64,000 nucleotides of DNA, taken from assembly GCA_963837655.1 (NCBI GenBank), contig CAWIOK010000023.1:186001-250000 (forward strand). Direction: 5' to 3'. A program made the translations under genes and the position numbers. The DNA is from CAVVSD01 sp963837655. Its GTDB lineage: Bacteria; Actinomycetota; Thermoleophilia; Solirubrobacterales; Solirubrobacteraceae. Within the stretch, counting starts at the first letter, position 1, and each line of letters opens with the position of its first letter. A model generated the notes under the pieces. It saw only the letters and a program-made list of their open reading frames with translations. It was not told the origin of the DNA and did not search any database. Below, one piece after another: positions 41,898 to 50,681 of the stretch.

Positions 41898-43064
41898 TCA
41901 CCCTGCCTGCACCGCCCAGCGCGACCGGGCGACCGTCGCGGCGGTCCCGAGCACGAGCGCGACGACCACCCCGATGAGGAACACGGCCGCGAACTCGCCG
42001 CTGTCGGCGAGCGGGCCGACGACGGCCGTCCCGACTGCTCCGCCGGTGAACAGGGCGGCCGCGAACAGCGACACGGCGGTGGCCCGCAGATCGGGCGCCA
42101 CCTCGGTCGCCCACGTCTGCAACGTCGAGTGCACGAACGCGAAGCCGCCGGCGACGAGCAGCGCGGCGACGCCGATCCCGCCGAGGCCGGGGTCCGCCGC
42201 GGCGGCGAGGTAGCCCGTGACGATCAGCGTGGTCCCGATCGCGATGAGCCGCGCGGGCGCCACGTCCTGCGCGACGCGCCGCACCACCCTCGTCCACACG
42301 ATGATCGCCGCGCCGTAGACGCCCATGATCCCGCCAGCCACGGCCGCCGAGAGCCCCGCGTCCTCCAGCGCGGGCGCCATGAACGTGATGATCCCGAGCA
42401 CGAGCGTGCCCTCAACGAGCGCGAGCAGCACGACCGTCCGCGGCCAGCGGCGCCGCAGCAGCGCCGTGACGGCGCCCAGCGCGCTCGCCGCACGCGGCAC
42501 GTCGGGCTCCGGCAGCCTGCGCAGTGCGACGACCAGCCCGAGGGCCGCCACCGCCGACCACGCGAAGACCACGCGCCAGTCCGCCAGGACCACGGCTATC
42601 CCGGCGACCACCGTCGACACGGCGATGCCCGCCGACGTGGCGCCCATGAGCTCGGTCAGCGCGATCTGGCGCCGAGCCATCGGCACCGTGTCGCCCACGT
42701 AGACCAGGGTCGTGGGGATCACTCCCGCGAACAACGCGCCCGCGCACCCGCGCGCGACGAGCAGGACGCCCAGCGTCGGCGCGACGGCCGACGCGATCGA
42801 GGCGACCGCCGCGCCGGCCAGCGTGAGCCGGATGACCGGCACGCGGCCGAGCCGGTCCGACAGCATCCCCCACACGGGCTGCATGGCCCCGTACAGGAGG
42901 AAGTACGCGGTGGCCGCAAGCGTCACCTGGGCGAGCGACACACCCAGGTCCACCGAGATCGCGACCAACATCGGCGCGATCGACATCCGGTCGAACGACG
43001 AGCAGAACGCGGCACCCCTGATGAGGCGAAGCGACCGTGCAGTGCCGCCCGCCCCGTCGTCCAT
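41898..43064 (-). CDS. MFS transporter
   Basis: A 388-residue permease with about twelve membrane helices. The major-facilitator loop 2-3 signature appears as GMLSDRLGRVPVIRLTLAG, with a weaker repeat in the second half. Substrate unknown. It begins 9 bp after the isomerase-like gene on the same strand, so it may be the last gene of the sugar cluster and export or import a related compound; it could equally be a drug exporter. Confidence 0.88.
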   Translation of the reverse strand: MDDGAGGTARSLRLIRGAAFCSSFDRMSIAPMLVAISVDLGVSLAQVTLAATAYFLLYGAMQPVWGMLSDRLGRVPVIRLTLAGAAVASIASAVAPTLGVLLVARGCAGALFAGVIPTTLVYVGDTVPMARRQIALTELMGATSAGIAVSTVVAGIAVVLADWRVVFAWSAVAALGLVVALRRLPEPDVPRAASALGAVTALLRRRWPRTVVLLALVEGTLVLGIITFMAPALEDAGLSAAVAGGIMGVYGAAIIVWTRVVRRVAQDVAPARLIAIGTTLIVTGYLAAAADPGLGGIGVAALLVAGGFAFVHSTLQTWATEVAPDLRATAVSLFAAALFTGGAVGTAVVGPLADSGEFAAVFLIGVVVALVLGTAATVARSRWAVQAG

Positions 43065-43073
43065 GCCCGCAGG

Positions 43074-44078
43074 CTATGCGCCCAGGGCCGCGTACACGAT
43101 CTCGTAGGCGCGGACCGCGTCCTTGCGCGACTGGGCCTCGCGCAACGCCGCGTCGTCGATGCGCGACGCCACGCCGTCGATGAACCGCCACTGCATGATC
43201 GACCGCTTCACCGCGCCGACCTGGTCCTCGGTGTACGGGTAGAGGTCCATCCCGAGCCGCCGCGGGTCGCCATCCTGGCCGTAGCCGGCCCTGCGCAGCT
43301 CGATCGCCAGCTCGATCGTCTCCATGAACGCCGTCGCGCCGACCATGTTGTCGTCGTCGAACGTCCCCCAGCCGGAGTTCGCGTGCTGGTGGCCCAGCAG
43401 GCCTTCGGAGGCCAGCAGCGCGACGTACTCGGCGAGGTTCTCGCCGTTCATGATCAGGTGCTGCCAGTCCATGTTGACCTGGACGTTGTCGAACCCCTGG
43501 GCGCGCAGCTTGTGGATGATGTGCAGCGCCATTCCGATGTTGCCCATGTGGATCTTCATCGCCGGCTCGGAGTTCTTGTGCTCCAGGAAGAGCTTCACCC
43601 CGCGGTCGGCGCAGACCTGCGCAGCCTCGGCGATCCCCTCGATGAGCCAGCGCCACGAGTCCGCGTACGGCGTCTGGAACGGGTAGTTGTAGCCCTCGAT
43701 CCCGGGCCAGATGATGAAGTGCGCGCCGAGCCGTCCTGCGAAGTCCGCCGCCTCGATCGTCCGCTCCACGGCCAGCTTCCGCGTGGCCGCATCAGGGGAG
43801 ACGAGGCCGCCGCGACCGAAGCGGGGGTCGAGGTGCAGCCCCGAGGCGATGCAGTAGATGTCGTGATCGCCGAGTGCCGCGCGGACCTCGTCGAGGTTGT
43901 CGTCGGAGAGCTCGTTGGGGTGGTGGAACTCGTAGCCGTCGACGAGGTCGCCGAGGCCGTCGATGGCCCTGCGCACCTTCGCCGGCATGGTCTCGGACAG
44001 GTGCTCCGGCTGGTAGCCGCCCGGCACGAACCGGGTGACCATGGGCCCGAGCGCCCAGATACCGAGGCTGGTCTTCAT
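43074..44078 (-). CDS. Xylose-isomerase-like TIM-barrel protein (sugar isomerase/epimerase)
   Basis: A 334-residue AP-endonuclease-2/xylose-isomerase fold protein. Probable divalent-metal ligands are Glu in VKLFLEHKNSEPAMKI, Asp in VNMDWQHLIMNGE, His in GHQHANSGWGTFDDDN and Asp in GMDLYPYTEDQVG. This resembles xylose isomerase but is shorter and lacks its usual signature, so it may act on another aldose or a keto-sugar. The start overlaps the dehydrogenase end by 4 bp. It is the fifth gene downstream of the binding-protein gene in the ABC cluster. Confidence 0.82.
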   Translation of the reverse strand: MKTSLGIWALGPMVTRFVPGGYQPEHLSETMPAKVRRAIDGLGDLVDGYEFHHPNELSDDNLDEVRAALGDHDIYCIASGLHLDPRFGRGGLVSPDAATRKLAVERTIEAADFAGRLGAHFIIWPGIEGYNYPFQTPYADSWRWLIEGIAEAAQVCADRGVKLFLEHKNSEPAMKIHMGNIGMALHIIHKLRAQGFDNVQVNMDWQHLIMNGENLAEYVALLASEGLLGHQHANSGWGTFDDDNMVGATAFMETIELAIELRRAGYGQDGDPRRLGMDLYPYTEDQVGAVKRSIMQWRFIDGVASRIDDAALREAQSRKDAVRAYEIVYAALGA

Positions 44079-45055
44079 CGAACGTCCTCCTCGTCGTTGC
44101 TCATCGCCCGCAGCAGAGCTTGCAGCGAGCGTGCCTGTCCTACGACCTCCGCCCGGTCCAGCAGGGGCCGTCGGCCCTCCGCGATGGCACCGGCGAGGTT
44201 CTCCAGCTGTGCGCGGTACGGGTCGGCGTACTCGACCTCGATCTCCTCGACCGTGCCGTCCCCGGCGCGGATCCGGATCCCGGGCGCCGCGCCGAACCAC
44301 GGGTCGTCCACCTCGATCACTGCCTCCGAGCCGACGACCTGCAGCCCGAACCCCTTCGGCAGATCGAAGGCGCAGTCGAAGTGCGCCAACACAGCACCGG
44401 GGAACCGCATCGTCGCGGCGACCCGCATGTCGACGCCGTCGGAGCGGCGCGCGTCGCGGACCGCCTGTGCCGCCACTGCGTCCGGCTCCCCCGCGAGCAG
44501 CCGCGCGGCGCTCACGCAGTAGCAGCCGACGTCCATGAGCGCCCCGCCCTGCTGCGCGGGGTCCAGCCGTGGGTCGTCCTCGCGCTCGAGCATGAAGTCG
44601 AACCAGACCCGGATCATCCGCAGCTCCCCCGCCGCGCCCTGGGCGATGAGATCGCACAGCGCCTGGGTCTGCGGCAGGTGGCGCCACATGAAGGCCTCGG
44701 TCAGCACCAGTCCCCGCTCGGCTGCCAGGGCGAAGAGCCCGTCGACGACCTCCGGATCCTCGTCGACGGGCTTCTCGCACAGCACGTGCCGGCCGGCCTC
44801 CAGGGCCGCACGCGCCCACGGTGCGTGCAGGCCGTTGGGCGTGGAGACGTAGACCGCGTCGACGCCGTCGTCGGCCAGCAGCTCCTCGTAGGAGCCGTGC
44901 GACCGCGGGATCGACCGCTCGGCGGCGTAGGCCGCGGCGCGGTCGGCATCCCGGCTGGCCACCGCCACGACCTCCACCTCGTCGGAGGCCGCGGCGGCGG
45001 CGATGATCGCGTCGTTGATCCGGGCCGTGGACAGCAGCCCGAGTCGGAGTGGCAC
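44075..45055 (-). CDS. Gfo/Idh/MocA-family NAD(P)-dependent sugar dehydrogenase
   Basis: A 326-residue oxidoreductase. An N-terminal Rossmann domain (LRLGLLSTARINDAIIAAA, then VVAVASRDADRAAAYA) precedes the family motif HVLCEKPVDEDPE, whose Lys is catalytic. VGCYCVSAARLLAG lies in the C-terminal domain. The glycine motif is relaxed to GLLSTA, common in this family. It overlaps the isomerase-like gene by 4 bp and follows the permease by 2 bp. The pair could oxidise then isomerise an imported sugar. Substrate unknown. Confidence 0.88.
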   Translation of the reverse strand: MPLRLGLLSTARINDAIIAAAAASDEVEVVAVASRDADRAAAYAAERSIPRSHGSYEELLADDGVDAVYVSTPNGLHAPWARAALEAGRHVLCEKPVDEDPEVVDGLFALAAERGLVLTEAFMWRHLPQTQALCDLIAQGAAGELRMIRVWFDFMLEREDDPRLDPAQQGGALMDVGCYCVSAARLLAGEPDAVAAQAVRDARRSDGVDMRVAATMRFPGAVLAHFDCAFDLPKGFGLQVVGSEAVIEVDDPWFGAAPGIRIRAGDGTVEEIEVEYADPYRAQLENLAGAIAEGRRPLLDRAEVVGQARSLQALLRAMSNDEEDVR

Positions 45056-45057
45056 CG

Positions 45058-46293
45058 TCAGGCTCGGCCTGTGTTGGCCTGCCTGCGTCGTGACAGCGAG
45101 TCCACGGACACGGCCAGCAGCAGGACGAGGCCGGTGATGACGAACTTCGTCCCCGAGCTCAGCCCGAGCAGCCCCAGGCCGTTGTCGATCGACGCGATGA
45201 CGAGCGCGCCCAGCACCGCGGACTTGATGTGCCCGCGCCCGCCGAACAGTGACGTGCCCCCGATGACCGGGGCCGCGATCGAGTACAGGAGGATCTGCCC
45301 GCCGCCGGCGCCGGTGTCCACCGACCGCAGACGCGAGGCCAGGATGATGCCGCCGAGCGCGGCCATCGCCGAGCAGATCGCGAACACCGCGATCTTGATG
45401 CGGTCGACGTTGACGCCCGCGCGTCGGGCCGCCTCCGTGTTGCCGCCGACCGCGTACACGTAGCGACCGAACCTCATCCGGTTGAGCACGAACGTCCACA
45501 GCAGGTACAGCACCGCGAGGACGAGGAACACGTACGGGATGCCGCGGTCGTCGTTGGCGACGGCGACGATGATCGCTCCGACCAGGAGCAGCGCCCCGAC
45601 CCGAAGGAGGATGAGCACGATCGGCTCCGTCGGCAGCTGTGCCTTCGCGCGCGACATGCGACCGGATACCTGCGTCGCCGCGTAGATGCCGACGCAGGCC
45701 AACAGCACGATCCACGCCGTGGCCGCCGGCAGGAAGTCGTTCGCGAATCCGATGACCGTCGGGTTCTGGAGGGTCACGGTGCCGCGGGCGCCGATGAGCA
45801 GCAGCACCACGCCCTGCCAGGCCAGCAGGCCGGCGAGCGTCACCACGAAGGACGGGATCCCGATCTTCGTGATGAGCAGGCCGTGCAGCGTCCCGATCGC
45901 CGCGCCCGCGGCGACCGCGATGATGATCGCCGGGATGGCGCCGATCGCATTGCCGTCGTCGAGCAGGAGCAGCGCGGTCATGACGCCGGCCACGCCGCTG
46001 ACGAAGCCGACCGACAGGTCGATCTCGCCCAGCAGGAGCACGAACACGAGCCCCATGCCGATCGTCATGTAGGCCGAGGCCTGGACGATGAGGTTCACGA
46101 AGTTCCCGGACGTCAGGAAGTTCGAGTTCTGCGACTGGAAGACGATCGCGATGATGATCAGGCCGACGAAGATCGGCAGCGAGCCCAGGTCGCCGGCGCG
46201 CACGCCCTGCCACCAGCCGCGCATCGCGTCGCCGACGGTCACACGATCTCGCGCGACCGCGCCAGGAGTCTCGGCGGGGGCGAGAGAGCTCAC
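45058..46293 (-). CDS. Sugar ABC transporter permease (XylH/RbsC family)
   Basis: A 411-residue permease with about ten to twelve membrane helices. Family features: ASAYMTIGMGLVFVLLLGEI followed by DLSVGFVSGVAGV, and FVVTLAGLLAWQGV. The long form (over 400 residues) is like XylH of xylose systems. The GTG at 46293 overlaps the ATPase stop by 4 bp. It works with the ATPase and binding protein encoded just upstream. Confidence 0.93.
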   Translation of the reverse strand: MSSLAPAETPGAVARDRVTVGDAMRGWWQGVRAGDLGSLPIFVGLIIIAIVFQSQNSNFLTSGNFVNLIVQASAYMTIGMGLVFVLLLGEIDLSVGFVSGVAGVMTALLLLDDGNAIGAIPAIIIAVAAGAAIGTLHGLLITKIGIPSFVVTLAGLLAWQGVVLLLIGARGTVTLQNPTVIGFANDFLPAATAWIVLLACVGIYAATQVSGRMSRAKAQLPTEPIVLILLRVGALLLVGAIIVAVANDDRGIPYVFLVLAVLYLLWTFVLNRMRFGRYVYAVGGNTEAARRAGVNVDRIKIAVFAICSAMAALGGIILASRLRSVDTGAGGGQILLYSIAAPVIGGTSLFGGRGHIKSAVLGALVIASIDNGLGLLGLSSGTKFVITGLVLLLAVSVDSLSRRRQANTGRA

Positions 46294-47069
46294 GCCATGA
46301 CCTCCTCGGACAGGCCGGGCACCTTCGACAGCGCGCCGGCGGTGATGGCCTCGACGACCTTGGCCGGGGTGACGTCCTTCGTCGCGAACTCGGCCACGTT
46401 CTGACCGAGCCGCAGGACCGTGATCCGGTCCGCGACCTCGAAGACGTCGTGCATGTTGTGCGTGACGAGCACGACGCCGAGACCCTGCTGACCCAGGCGC
46501 TTGACGAGGTCGAGCACCTGGCGGGTCTGCGCGACGCCGAGCGCCGCGGTCGGCTCGTCGAGGATGACGAGCTTGGAGTTCCACATGACGGCCTTGGCGA
46601 CCGCGACCGACTGCCGCTGGCCGCCGGACAGGCCGGCGACCGTCTGACGGACGGAGCGGATCGTGGTGACGGACAGGTCGGCGAGCGTCTTGGACGCCCG
46701 CTTCTCCATGTCGACCTCGTCGAGCCGACGGAGCCCGTCGAGCTCCTCACGTCCCAGGAACATGTTCTGGACGACGTCCAGGTTGTCCGCGAGCGCCAGG
46801 TCCTGGTAGACGATCTCGATCCCGAGCCGTGAGGCGTCCTTGGGACCGTGAACCGACACGGGCTTGCCCTCGAAGATGATCTCGCCCCCGTCGGCGGGAT
46901 GGATCCCGGCGATGCACTTGATGAGCGTGGACTTGCCCGCGCCGTTGTCGCCGACGAGGGCCATGACCTCGCCGGCGGCAACGCGGAAGTCCACCTGGTA
47001 CAGCGCCTGGACGGCCCCGAAGCTCTTCGAGACCCCCCGCAGCTCGAGGACCGGGTGGCTGTCGGTCAT
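46290..47069 (-). CDS. Sugar ABC transporter ATP-binding protein, single-domain
   Basis: A 259-residue ATPase. Walker A is ALVGDNGAGKSTLIKCIAG, the signature motif is VAGLSGGQRQSVAVAKAV, Walker B is LVILDEPTAALG, and the switch His is in VVLVTHNMHD. Most ribose/xylose-type systems use a fused two-domain ATPase of about 500 residues. This one is a single domain, like FrcA, so it must form a homodimer. It lies 4 bp after the binding-protein gene. Confidence 0.93.
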   Translation of the reverse strand: MTDSHPVLELRGVSKSFGAVQALYQVDFRVAAGEVMALVGDNGAGKSTLIKCIAGIHPADGGEIIFEGKPVSVHGPKDASRLGIEIVYQDLALADNLDVVQNMFLGREELDGLRRLDEVDMEKRASKTLADLSVTTIRSVRQTVAGLSGGQRQSVAVAKAVMWNSKLVILDEPTAALGVAQTRQVLDLVKRLGQQGLGVVLVTHNMHDVFEVADRITVLRLGQNVAEFATKDVTPAKVVEAITAGALSKVPGLSEEVMA

Positions 47070-47073
47070 CGGG

Positions 47074-48183
47074 TCAGATCCCTGCCTTGGTGCAGAGGTC
47101 CGCGTACTGGCCGGTGCAGACGTCCTCCTTCTTCAGGAAGCCGTCCTTGATCGGCACGTCGACGTTCTCCTTCGTGATGGCCTGCGGCTCCAGCAGGACC
47201 GACGGGACCTGGCGGCTGCCGTCGTCGGACTTGCCGTTGACCAGACCGGCGGGCGGCTGCGTGCCCTTGGACAGCGAGATCGCGAGCTGTGCGGCTGCGT
47301 CAGCCTCCTTCTGGACGGCCTTGTAGACCGTCATGCACTGGTCGCCCGCGAGGATGTGCTGGATGCCCTGCGCGGTCGCGTCCTGGCCGGTGACCGGGAT
47401 CGACTTGAGCTTGCGCTGCTTGAGCGCGGAGATGACCGCGTTGCCCAGGCCGTCGTTGGCCGCCAGCACGCCGTCGACCTTGTTGTTCGTCTTCTGCAGC
47501 ATCTGCTCGAAGATGGTCAGCGCCTGCTGGTTGTCCCAGTCGGGCACGGACTGGTCGGCGACCTTCTTGGCCTCGCCGGCCTTGTACATCGGGTCGAGCA
47601 CCGAGTCGTAGCCCTGCTTGAACAGCGTCGCGTTGTTGTCCGTCGGCGACCCGTTCAGCTCAGCGATGTTCGGCGTGGACGCCCCGCCGTCGGCGAGGCA
47701 CTTCTTCAGGCCCTCGCCCTGGAGCTTGCCGACCCCGACGTTGTCGAACGAGACGTAGTAGTCCGCCGCGCCCTTGAGCGTCAGGCGGTCGTAGTCGATG
47801 ACCTTCACGCCGCGCGACTTGGCGTTGGCCTCGATCGCTGCACCGGAACCCGAGTCCAGGTTCGTCAGCAGCAGGATCTTCGCCCCGTTGGTGATCGCCT
47901 GCTCGGCCTGCTGCTGCTGGGCGGACTTGTCGCCCTGCGCGTTCTGGATCTCCACGGGCACGCCCGCGTCGTCGAACGCCTTCTGGAGCAACGGCTTGTC
48001 GGCCGTCTCCCAGCGCACGGACGACTTCGTGTCCGGCAGCAGCACGGCGACCTTCTCGGCCTTGCCCCCACCGCTGCTGGTGCTCGTACCGCCGCTCGAC
48101 GAGTTGTCGTCACTGCTGCCGCAACCCGCGAACACCGCGCCTGCCATCGCAAAGGCGCTGAGCGCCATCGCTGTCTTCCTCAT
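47074..48183 (-). CDS. Sugar-binding lipoprotein of the ABC transporter (XylF-like)
   Basis: A 369-residue periplasmic-binding-protein type 1. Lipobox AVFAGC (Cys20) is followed by a Ser/Gly linker. The mature domain shows KVAVLLPDTKSSVRWETADK, then AKILLLTNLDSGSGAAIEAN and VDGVLAANDGLGNAVISALK, the pattern of xylose-type receptors. The start ATG has AGGAGAGG upstream. It is first in the transport operon and divergent from nothing: the ROK regulator precedes it on the same strand, 81 bp away. Ligand, probably a monosaccharide, not certain. Confidence 0.92.
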   Translation of the reverse strand: MRKTAMALSAFAMAGAVFAGCGSSDDNSSSGGTSTSSGGGKAEKVAVLLPDTKSSVRWETADKPLLQKAFDDAGVPVEIQNAQGDKSAQQQQAEQAITNGAKILLLTNLDSGSGAAIEANAKSRGVKVIDYDRLTLKGAADYYVSFDNVGVGKLQGEGLKKCLADGGASTPNIAELNGSPTDNNATLFKQGYDSVLDPMYKAGEAKKVADQSVPDWDNQQALTIFEQMLQKTNNKVDGVLAANDGLGNAVISALKQRKLKSIPVTGQDATAQGIQHILAGDQCMTVYKAVQKEADAAAQLAISLSKGTQPPAGLVNGKSDDGSRQVPSVLLEPQAITKENVDVPIKDGFLKKEDVCTGQYADLCTKAGI

Positions 48184-48264
48184 GTCCTGCCACCTCTCCT
48201 CTTGAAGCAAATTTGTCGAGTCAGACCTTCTTCCTGCACCACCGTCAGACGTCCTCGAATCGCG

Positions 48265-49473
48265 TCACCCCCCGGTGGCCGCAGCCACGCGGCTGGTCAG
48301 GGCCCGGTCGGACTGCCCGAGCACGAGGACGAGTGCACCGAGGAGCTCGGCGCGCTCCCCCAGCTCTCCCACGACCACGCGGACGTCCTCCGCTGCGGAC
48401 GGGATCGCATAGCGGGCGATCGCTTCGCGAAGTGGGTCCAGCAGCAGCGCGCCGGTCTGCGCGAGCTCGCCGCCGATCACGAGCAGCTCGGGGTTGAGCT
48501 GGTTGCACAGCGTCGCGGCGGCGACGCCGACGAAGCGCGCGGCGTCGGCGATCACGCGCTGGCAGGCCGCGTCGCCGCCGCGCGCGAGGTCCACCAGCCC
48601 GTCGACGGTGAGCTCGTCGCCGCGCTGGCGGCGGAGCAGGTCCAGGAGCGCGTCGGCGCCGGCGTACGTCTCCAGGCAACCACGGTTGCCGCACCGGCAG
48701 AGCGGACCGTGCTCATCCACGAGCACGTGCCCGATCTCCCCCGCGGTCCCCCCGGATCCGCGGTAGACCTGTCCGCCGATGATGAGCCCGGCGCCGATGC
48801 CGGAGCCGAGCATGATGTAGGCCATCTCCGAGACGCCCCGTCCGGCCCCGAGCACGGACTCGGCGAGTGCGCCGACGTTCGCGTCGTTGTCGACGTGGAC
48901 GGGGAGGCCGAGCCGCGCGGTGAGCTCCTGCGCGAGCGGCATGCCGACCCAGCCGGGCATGATCGCCGAGGAGCCGACGGTGCCCGTTGCCTGGTCGATC
49001 GGACCCGCGAGCGCGGCGCCGGCGCCGATCAGCCGCTCGCGCTCGACGCCCGACTTCGCGAGGACCTCGTCGATGAGCGCGACAGCCGCGTCGAGGGAGT
49101 CCTGCGCGTCGTGGTCGACGTCGACAGGGACCGTCGCCTCCGCGAGGATCGTGTAGCCGAGGTCGGCGACGGCGACGCGCAGCACGGGGTGGTCGAAGTG
49201 CAGGCCGAGCACCGCGCCGGCGCTGGGATCGAACGACAGCAGGACGGGCGGGCGGCCCTGGGTCGCTGCGCCGTCCTCCGGCGCGCCGCGCTCGACGAGC
49301 AGGCCGGCGCCGAGCAGCTCGTTGACGAGCGTCGAGACGGTGGACCGGGCCAGCCCGGTGCTGCGTGCGATGTCCGCGCGGGACACGCTCGCGCTGCCGC
49401 GTACGACCTCAAGTACCTGCAGACGGTTGCGCTCCCGGAGGGAACGCAGCGAGCCCGGACTCCGACGACCCAT
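48265..49473 (-). CDS. ROK-family transcriptional repressor
   Basis: A 402-residue NagC/XylR-type regulator. Winged helix at residues ~15-70 (SVSRADIARSTGLARSTVST), then a sugar-kinase fold: DNDANVGALAESVLGAGRG, the zinc motif LCRCGNRGCLETYAG and a second-lobe motif ELLVIGGELAQTGALL. It heads the cluster and probably represses the downstream transport and catabolic genes until its sugar binds. The promoter has a 5-bp inverted repeat between -35 and -10, which suggests autoregulation. Confidence 0.92.
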   Translation of the reverse strand: MGRRSPGSLRSLRERNRLQVLEVVRGSASVSRADIARSTGLARSTVSTLVNELLGAGLLVERGAPEDGAATQGRPPVLLSFDPSAGAVLGLHFDHPVLRVAVADLGYTILAEATVPVDVDHDAQDSLDAAVALIDEVLAKSGVERERLIGAGAALAGPIDQATGTVGSSAIMPGWVGMPLAQELTARLGLPVHVDNDANVGALAESVLGAGRGVSEMAYIMLGSGIGAGLIIGGQVYRGSGGTAGEIGHVLVDEHGPLCRCGNRGCLETYAGADALLDLLRRQRGDELTVDGLVDLARGGDAACQRVIADAARFVGVAAATLCNQLNPELLVIGGELAQTGALLLDPLREAIARYAIPSAAEDVRVVVGELGERAELLGALVLVLGQSDRALTSRVAAATGG

Positions 49474-49481
49474 GGCGCGGG

Positions 49482-49510
49482 ACCCTGTTCCTAAAGGGAA
49501 CTTTTGTCAA
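49482..49510 (-). promoter_or_regulatory. Promoter with internal operator for the ROK gene
   Basis: On the minus strand, TTGACA (complement of 49505-49510), a 17-bp spacer and CAGGGT (complement of 49482-49487) end 8 nt before the ATG. The spacer contains GTTCC/GGAAC arms (49487-49491 and 49497-49501) around five bases, well placed for steric repression. Confidence 0.6.
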
Positions 49511-49577
49511 GCCTCGTACGAAACAATTTGAAATCCGCGCACGTTCGTTCGCAGCGCGCACGAAGTATTGAGGAACG

Positions 49578-49649
49578 ATGAATCGCTATGCGCCGCAGAT
49601 GAACATGAGGCGTAGCTACGGCGTCTACGCGTGCGTCGGCGCCGGCTGA
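49578..49649 (+). CDS. Possible 23-residue peptide ORF in the ROK upstream region
   Basis: ATG at 49578 has GAGG four bases upstream; the frame encodes MNRYAPQMNMRRSYGVYACV then GAG and stops at 49649. A hairpin (49640-49646 with 49655-49661) overlaps its end. This is the only notable content of the 232-bp gap besides the ROK promoter. It is small enough to be chance. Confidence 0.2.
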   Translation: MNRYAPQMNMRRSYGVYACVGAG

Positions 49650-49705
49650 CGACGGCCGGCGATCCGGAAAGTGTGCGTCAGCACATGACCGGTCGCCGGA
49701 TGGCG

Positions 49706-50233
49706 TCAGGCGGTGATCGACGCGCGCGTAGCCGGCTTGCGGGCGCCGCCGGAGATGCTGGCGGGGGTGCCGCGGTCCTCGCCGTCCTCGAGGATGCTGG
49801 CGAGCCGGCGCATGGCCTTGCCCCAGCGGCGACGGTGGTAGTGCCTGGTGAACGTGGCCGCCTCCATGAGGCGATCCGTGGGCAGCTTCGGCGCGGTCTC
49901 GACGGTGAGCCGCACGCGGGTGCCGCCGGACTCCTCCTCGAGCTCGACGACGACGATCCACCGCGATCGGTTGAACTTCCCGATGCGGCCGCGCGCGAGG
50001 ATGCGGCGCGAGTCCACCTCGGCGAACGTGAGATCCGCCCAGCTGTAGCGGTCGAGCTTGCGGTGCACGCGGAAGCGCGCCCCCGCGCCCTGGCCGACAG
50101 AGTCCTCGTTCGTCAGATGCCAGTGCACGAGGAAGTGGTCGGTGAACTCCGGCCAGCGTGCGATGTCCGCGAGGTATGCGGACACCTCGGCATGGGGCCG
50201 GACGATGAGTGCCTCGTGCTCGACGGGGTTCAT
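49706..50233 (-). CDS. SRPBCC / polyketide-cyclase-like protein
   Basis: A 175-residue START-fold protein with a hydrophobic ligand cavity. The N-terminus EALIVRPHAEVSAYLADIAR followed by WPEFTDHF is typical. VELEEESGGTRVRLTVETAP is the antiparallel sheet, and a long C-terminal helix (FTRHYHRRRWGKAMRRLASI) closes it. It follows a small zinc-finger gene by 12 bp on the same strand. Members bind lipids, aromatics or polyketides; no specific role can be given. Confidence 0.82.
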   Translation of the reverse strand: MNPVEHEALIVRPHAEVSAYLADIARWPEFTDHFLVHWHLTNEDSVGQGAGARFRVHRKLDRYSWADLTFAEVDSRRILARGRIGKFNRSRWIVVVELEEESGGTRVRLTVETAPKLPTDRLMEAATFTRHYHRRRWGKAMRRLASILEDGEDRGTPASISGGARKPATRASITA

Positions 50234-50245
50234 GCGCCCGGAAAT

Positions 50246-50512
50246 CTACCGGGCGGCGGCCTGCACCCGGACCGTGGCCCCCGACTCGCCCCCGCGGACG
50301 CGCTCGGAGCGCTCCGGGGCCTCCCGGCGCAACGGCCGGCACAGCTCGCAGACGCGGTGCCCGCGCGTGTAGACGTGCACGCGCTCGCCGGTCAGTGGCG
50401 TGCGACCGCAGTCACGGCACCGCGTCGAGGACTCGCGCAGCGCAACGGCGGCCTTGCGCAGGAGCTCGCGCTCGAGGTCGCGCTCACCGATGGTCGGGAG
50501 GATCCTGGGCAT
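50246..50512 (-). CDS. Small zinc-ribbon protein
   Basis: An 88-residue protein with a treble-clef-like cysteine set: STRCRDCGRTPLTGE and HRVCELCRPL (two CxxC pairs ~23 residues apart). A basic N-terminal helix (ERDLERELLRKAAVAL) precedes it. Possibly nucleic-acid or protein binding. It is the first gene of a pair with the SRPBCC protein and divergent from the FHA gene. Function unknown. Confidence 0.7.
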   Translation of the reverse strand: MPRILPTIGERDLERELLRKAAVALRESSTRCRDCGRTPLTGERVHVYTRGHRVCELCRPLRREAPERSERVRGGESGATVRVQAAAR

Positions 50513-50681
50513 GCCGAGGCGTTCGCTGCGAGGGGCCGGATTCCTCTTGAACTCGGCTTTAGGAGCGCTTCATCGTGGGGACCAGAGTTCATCGAGCCGG
50601 ATCCCTCGCCTCTGACTGATCGTCGCGAGCAGGTGGGATCGGAGCGTCAACCCCCCAACGCTTCGAGACAAGGAGCCGAAC

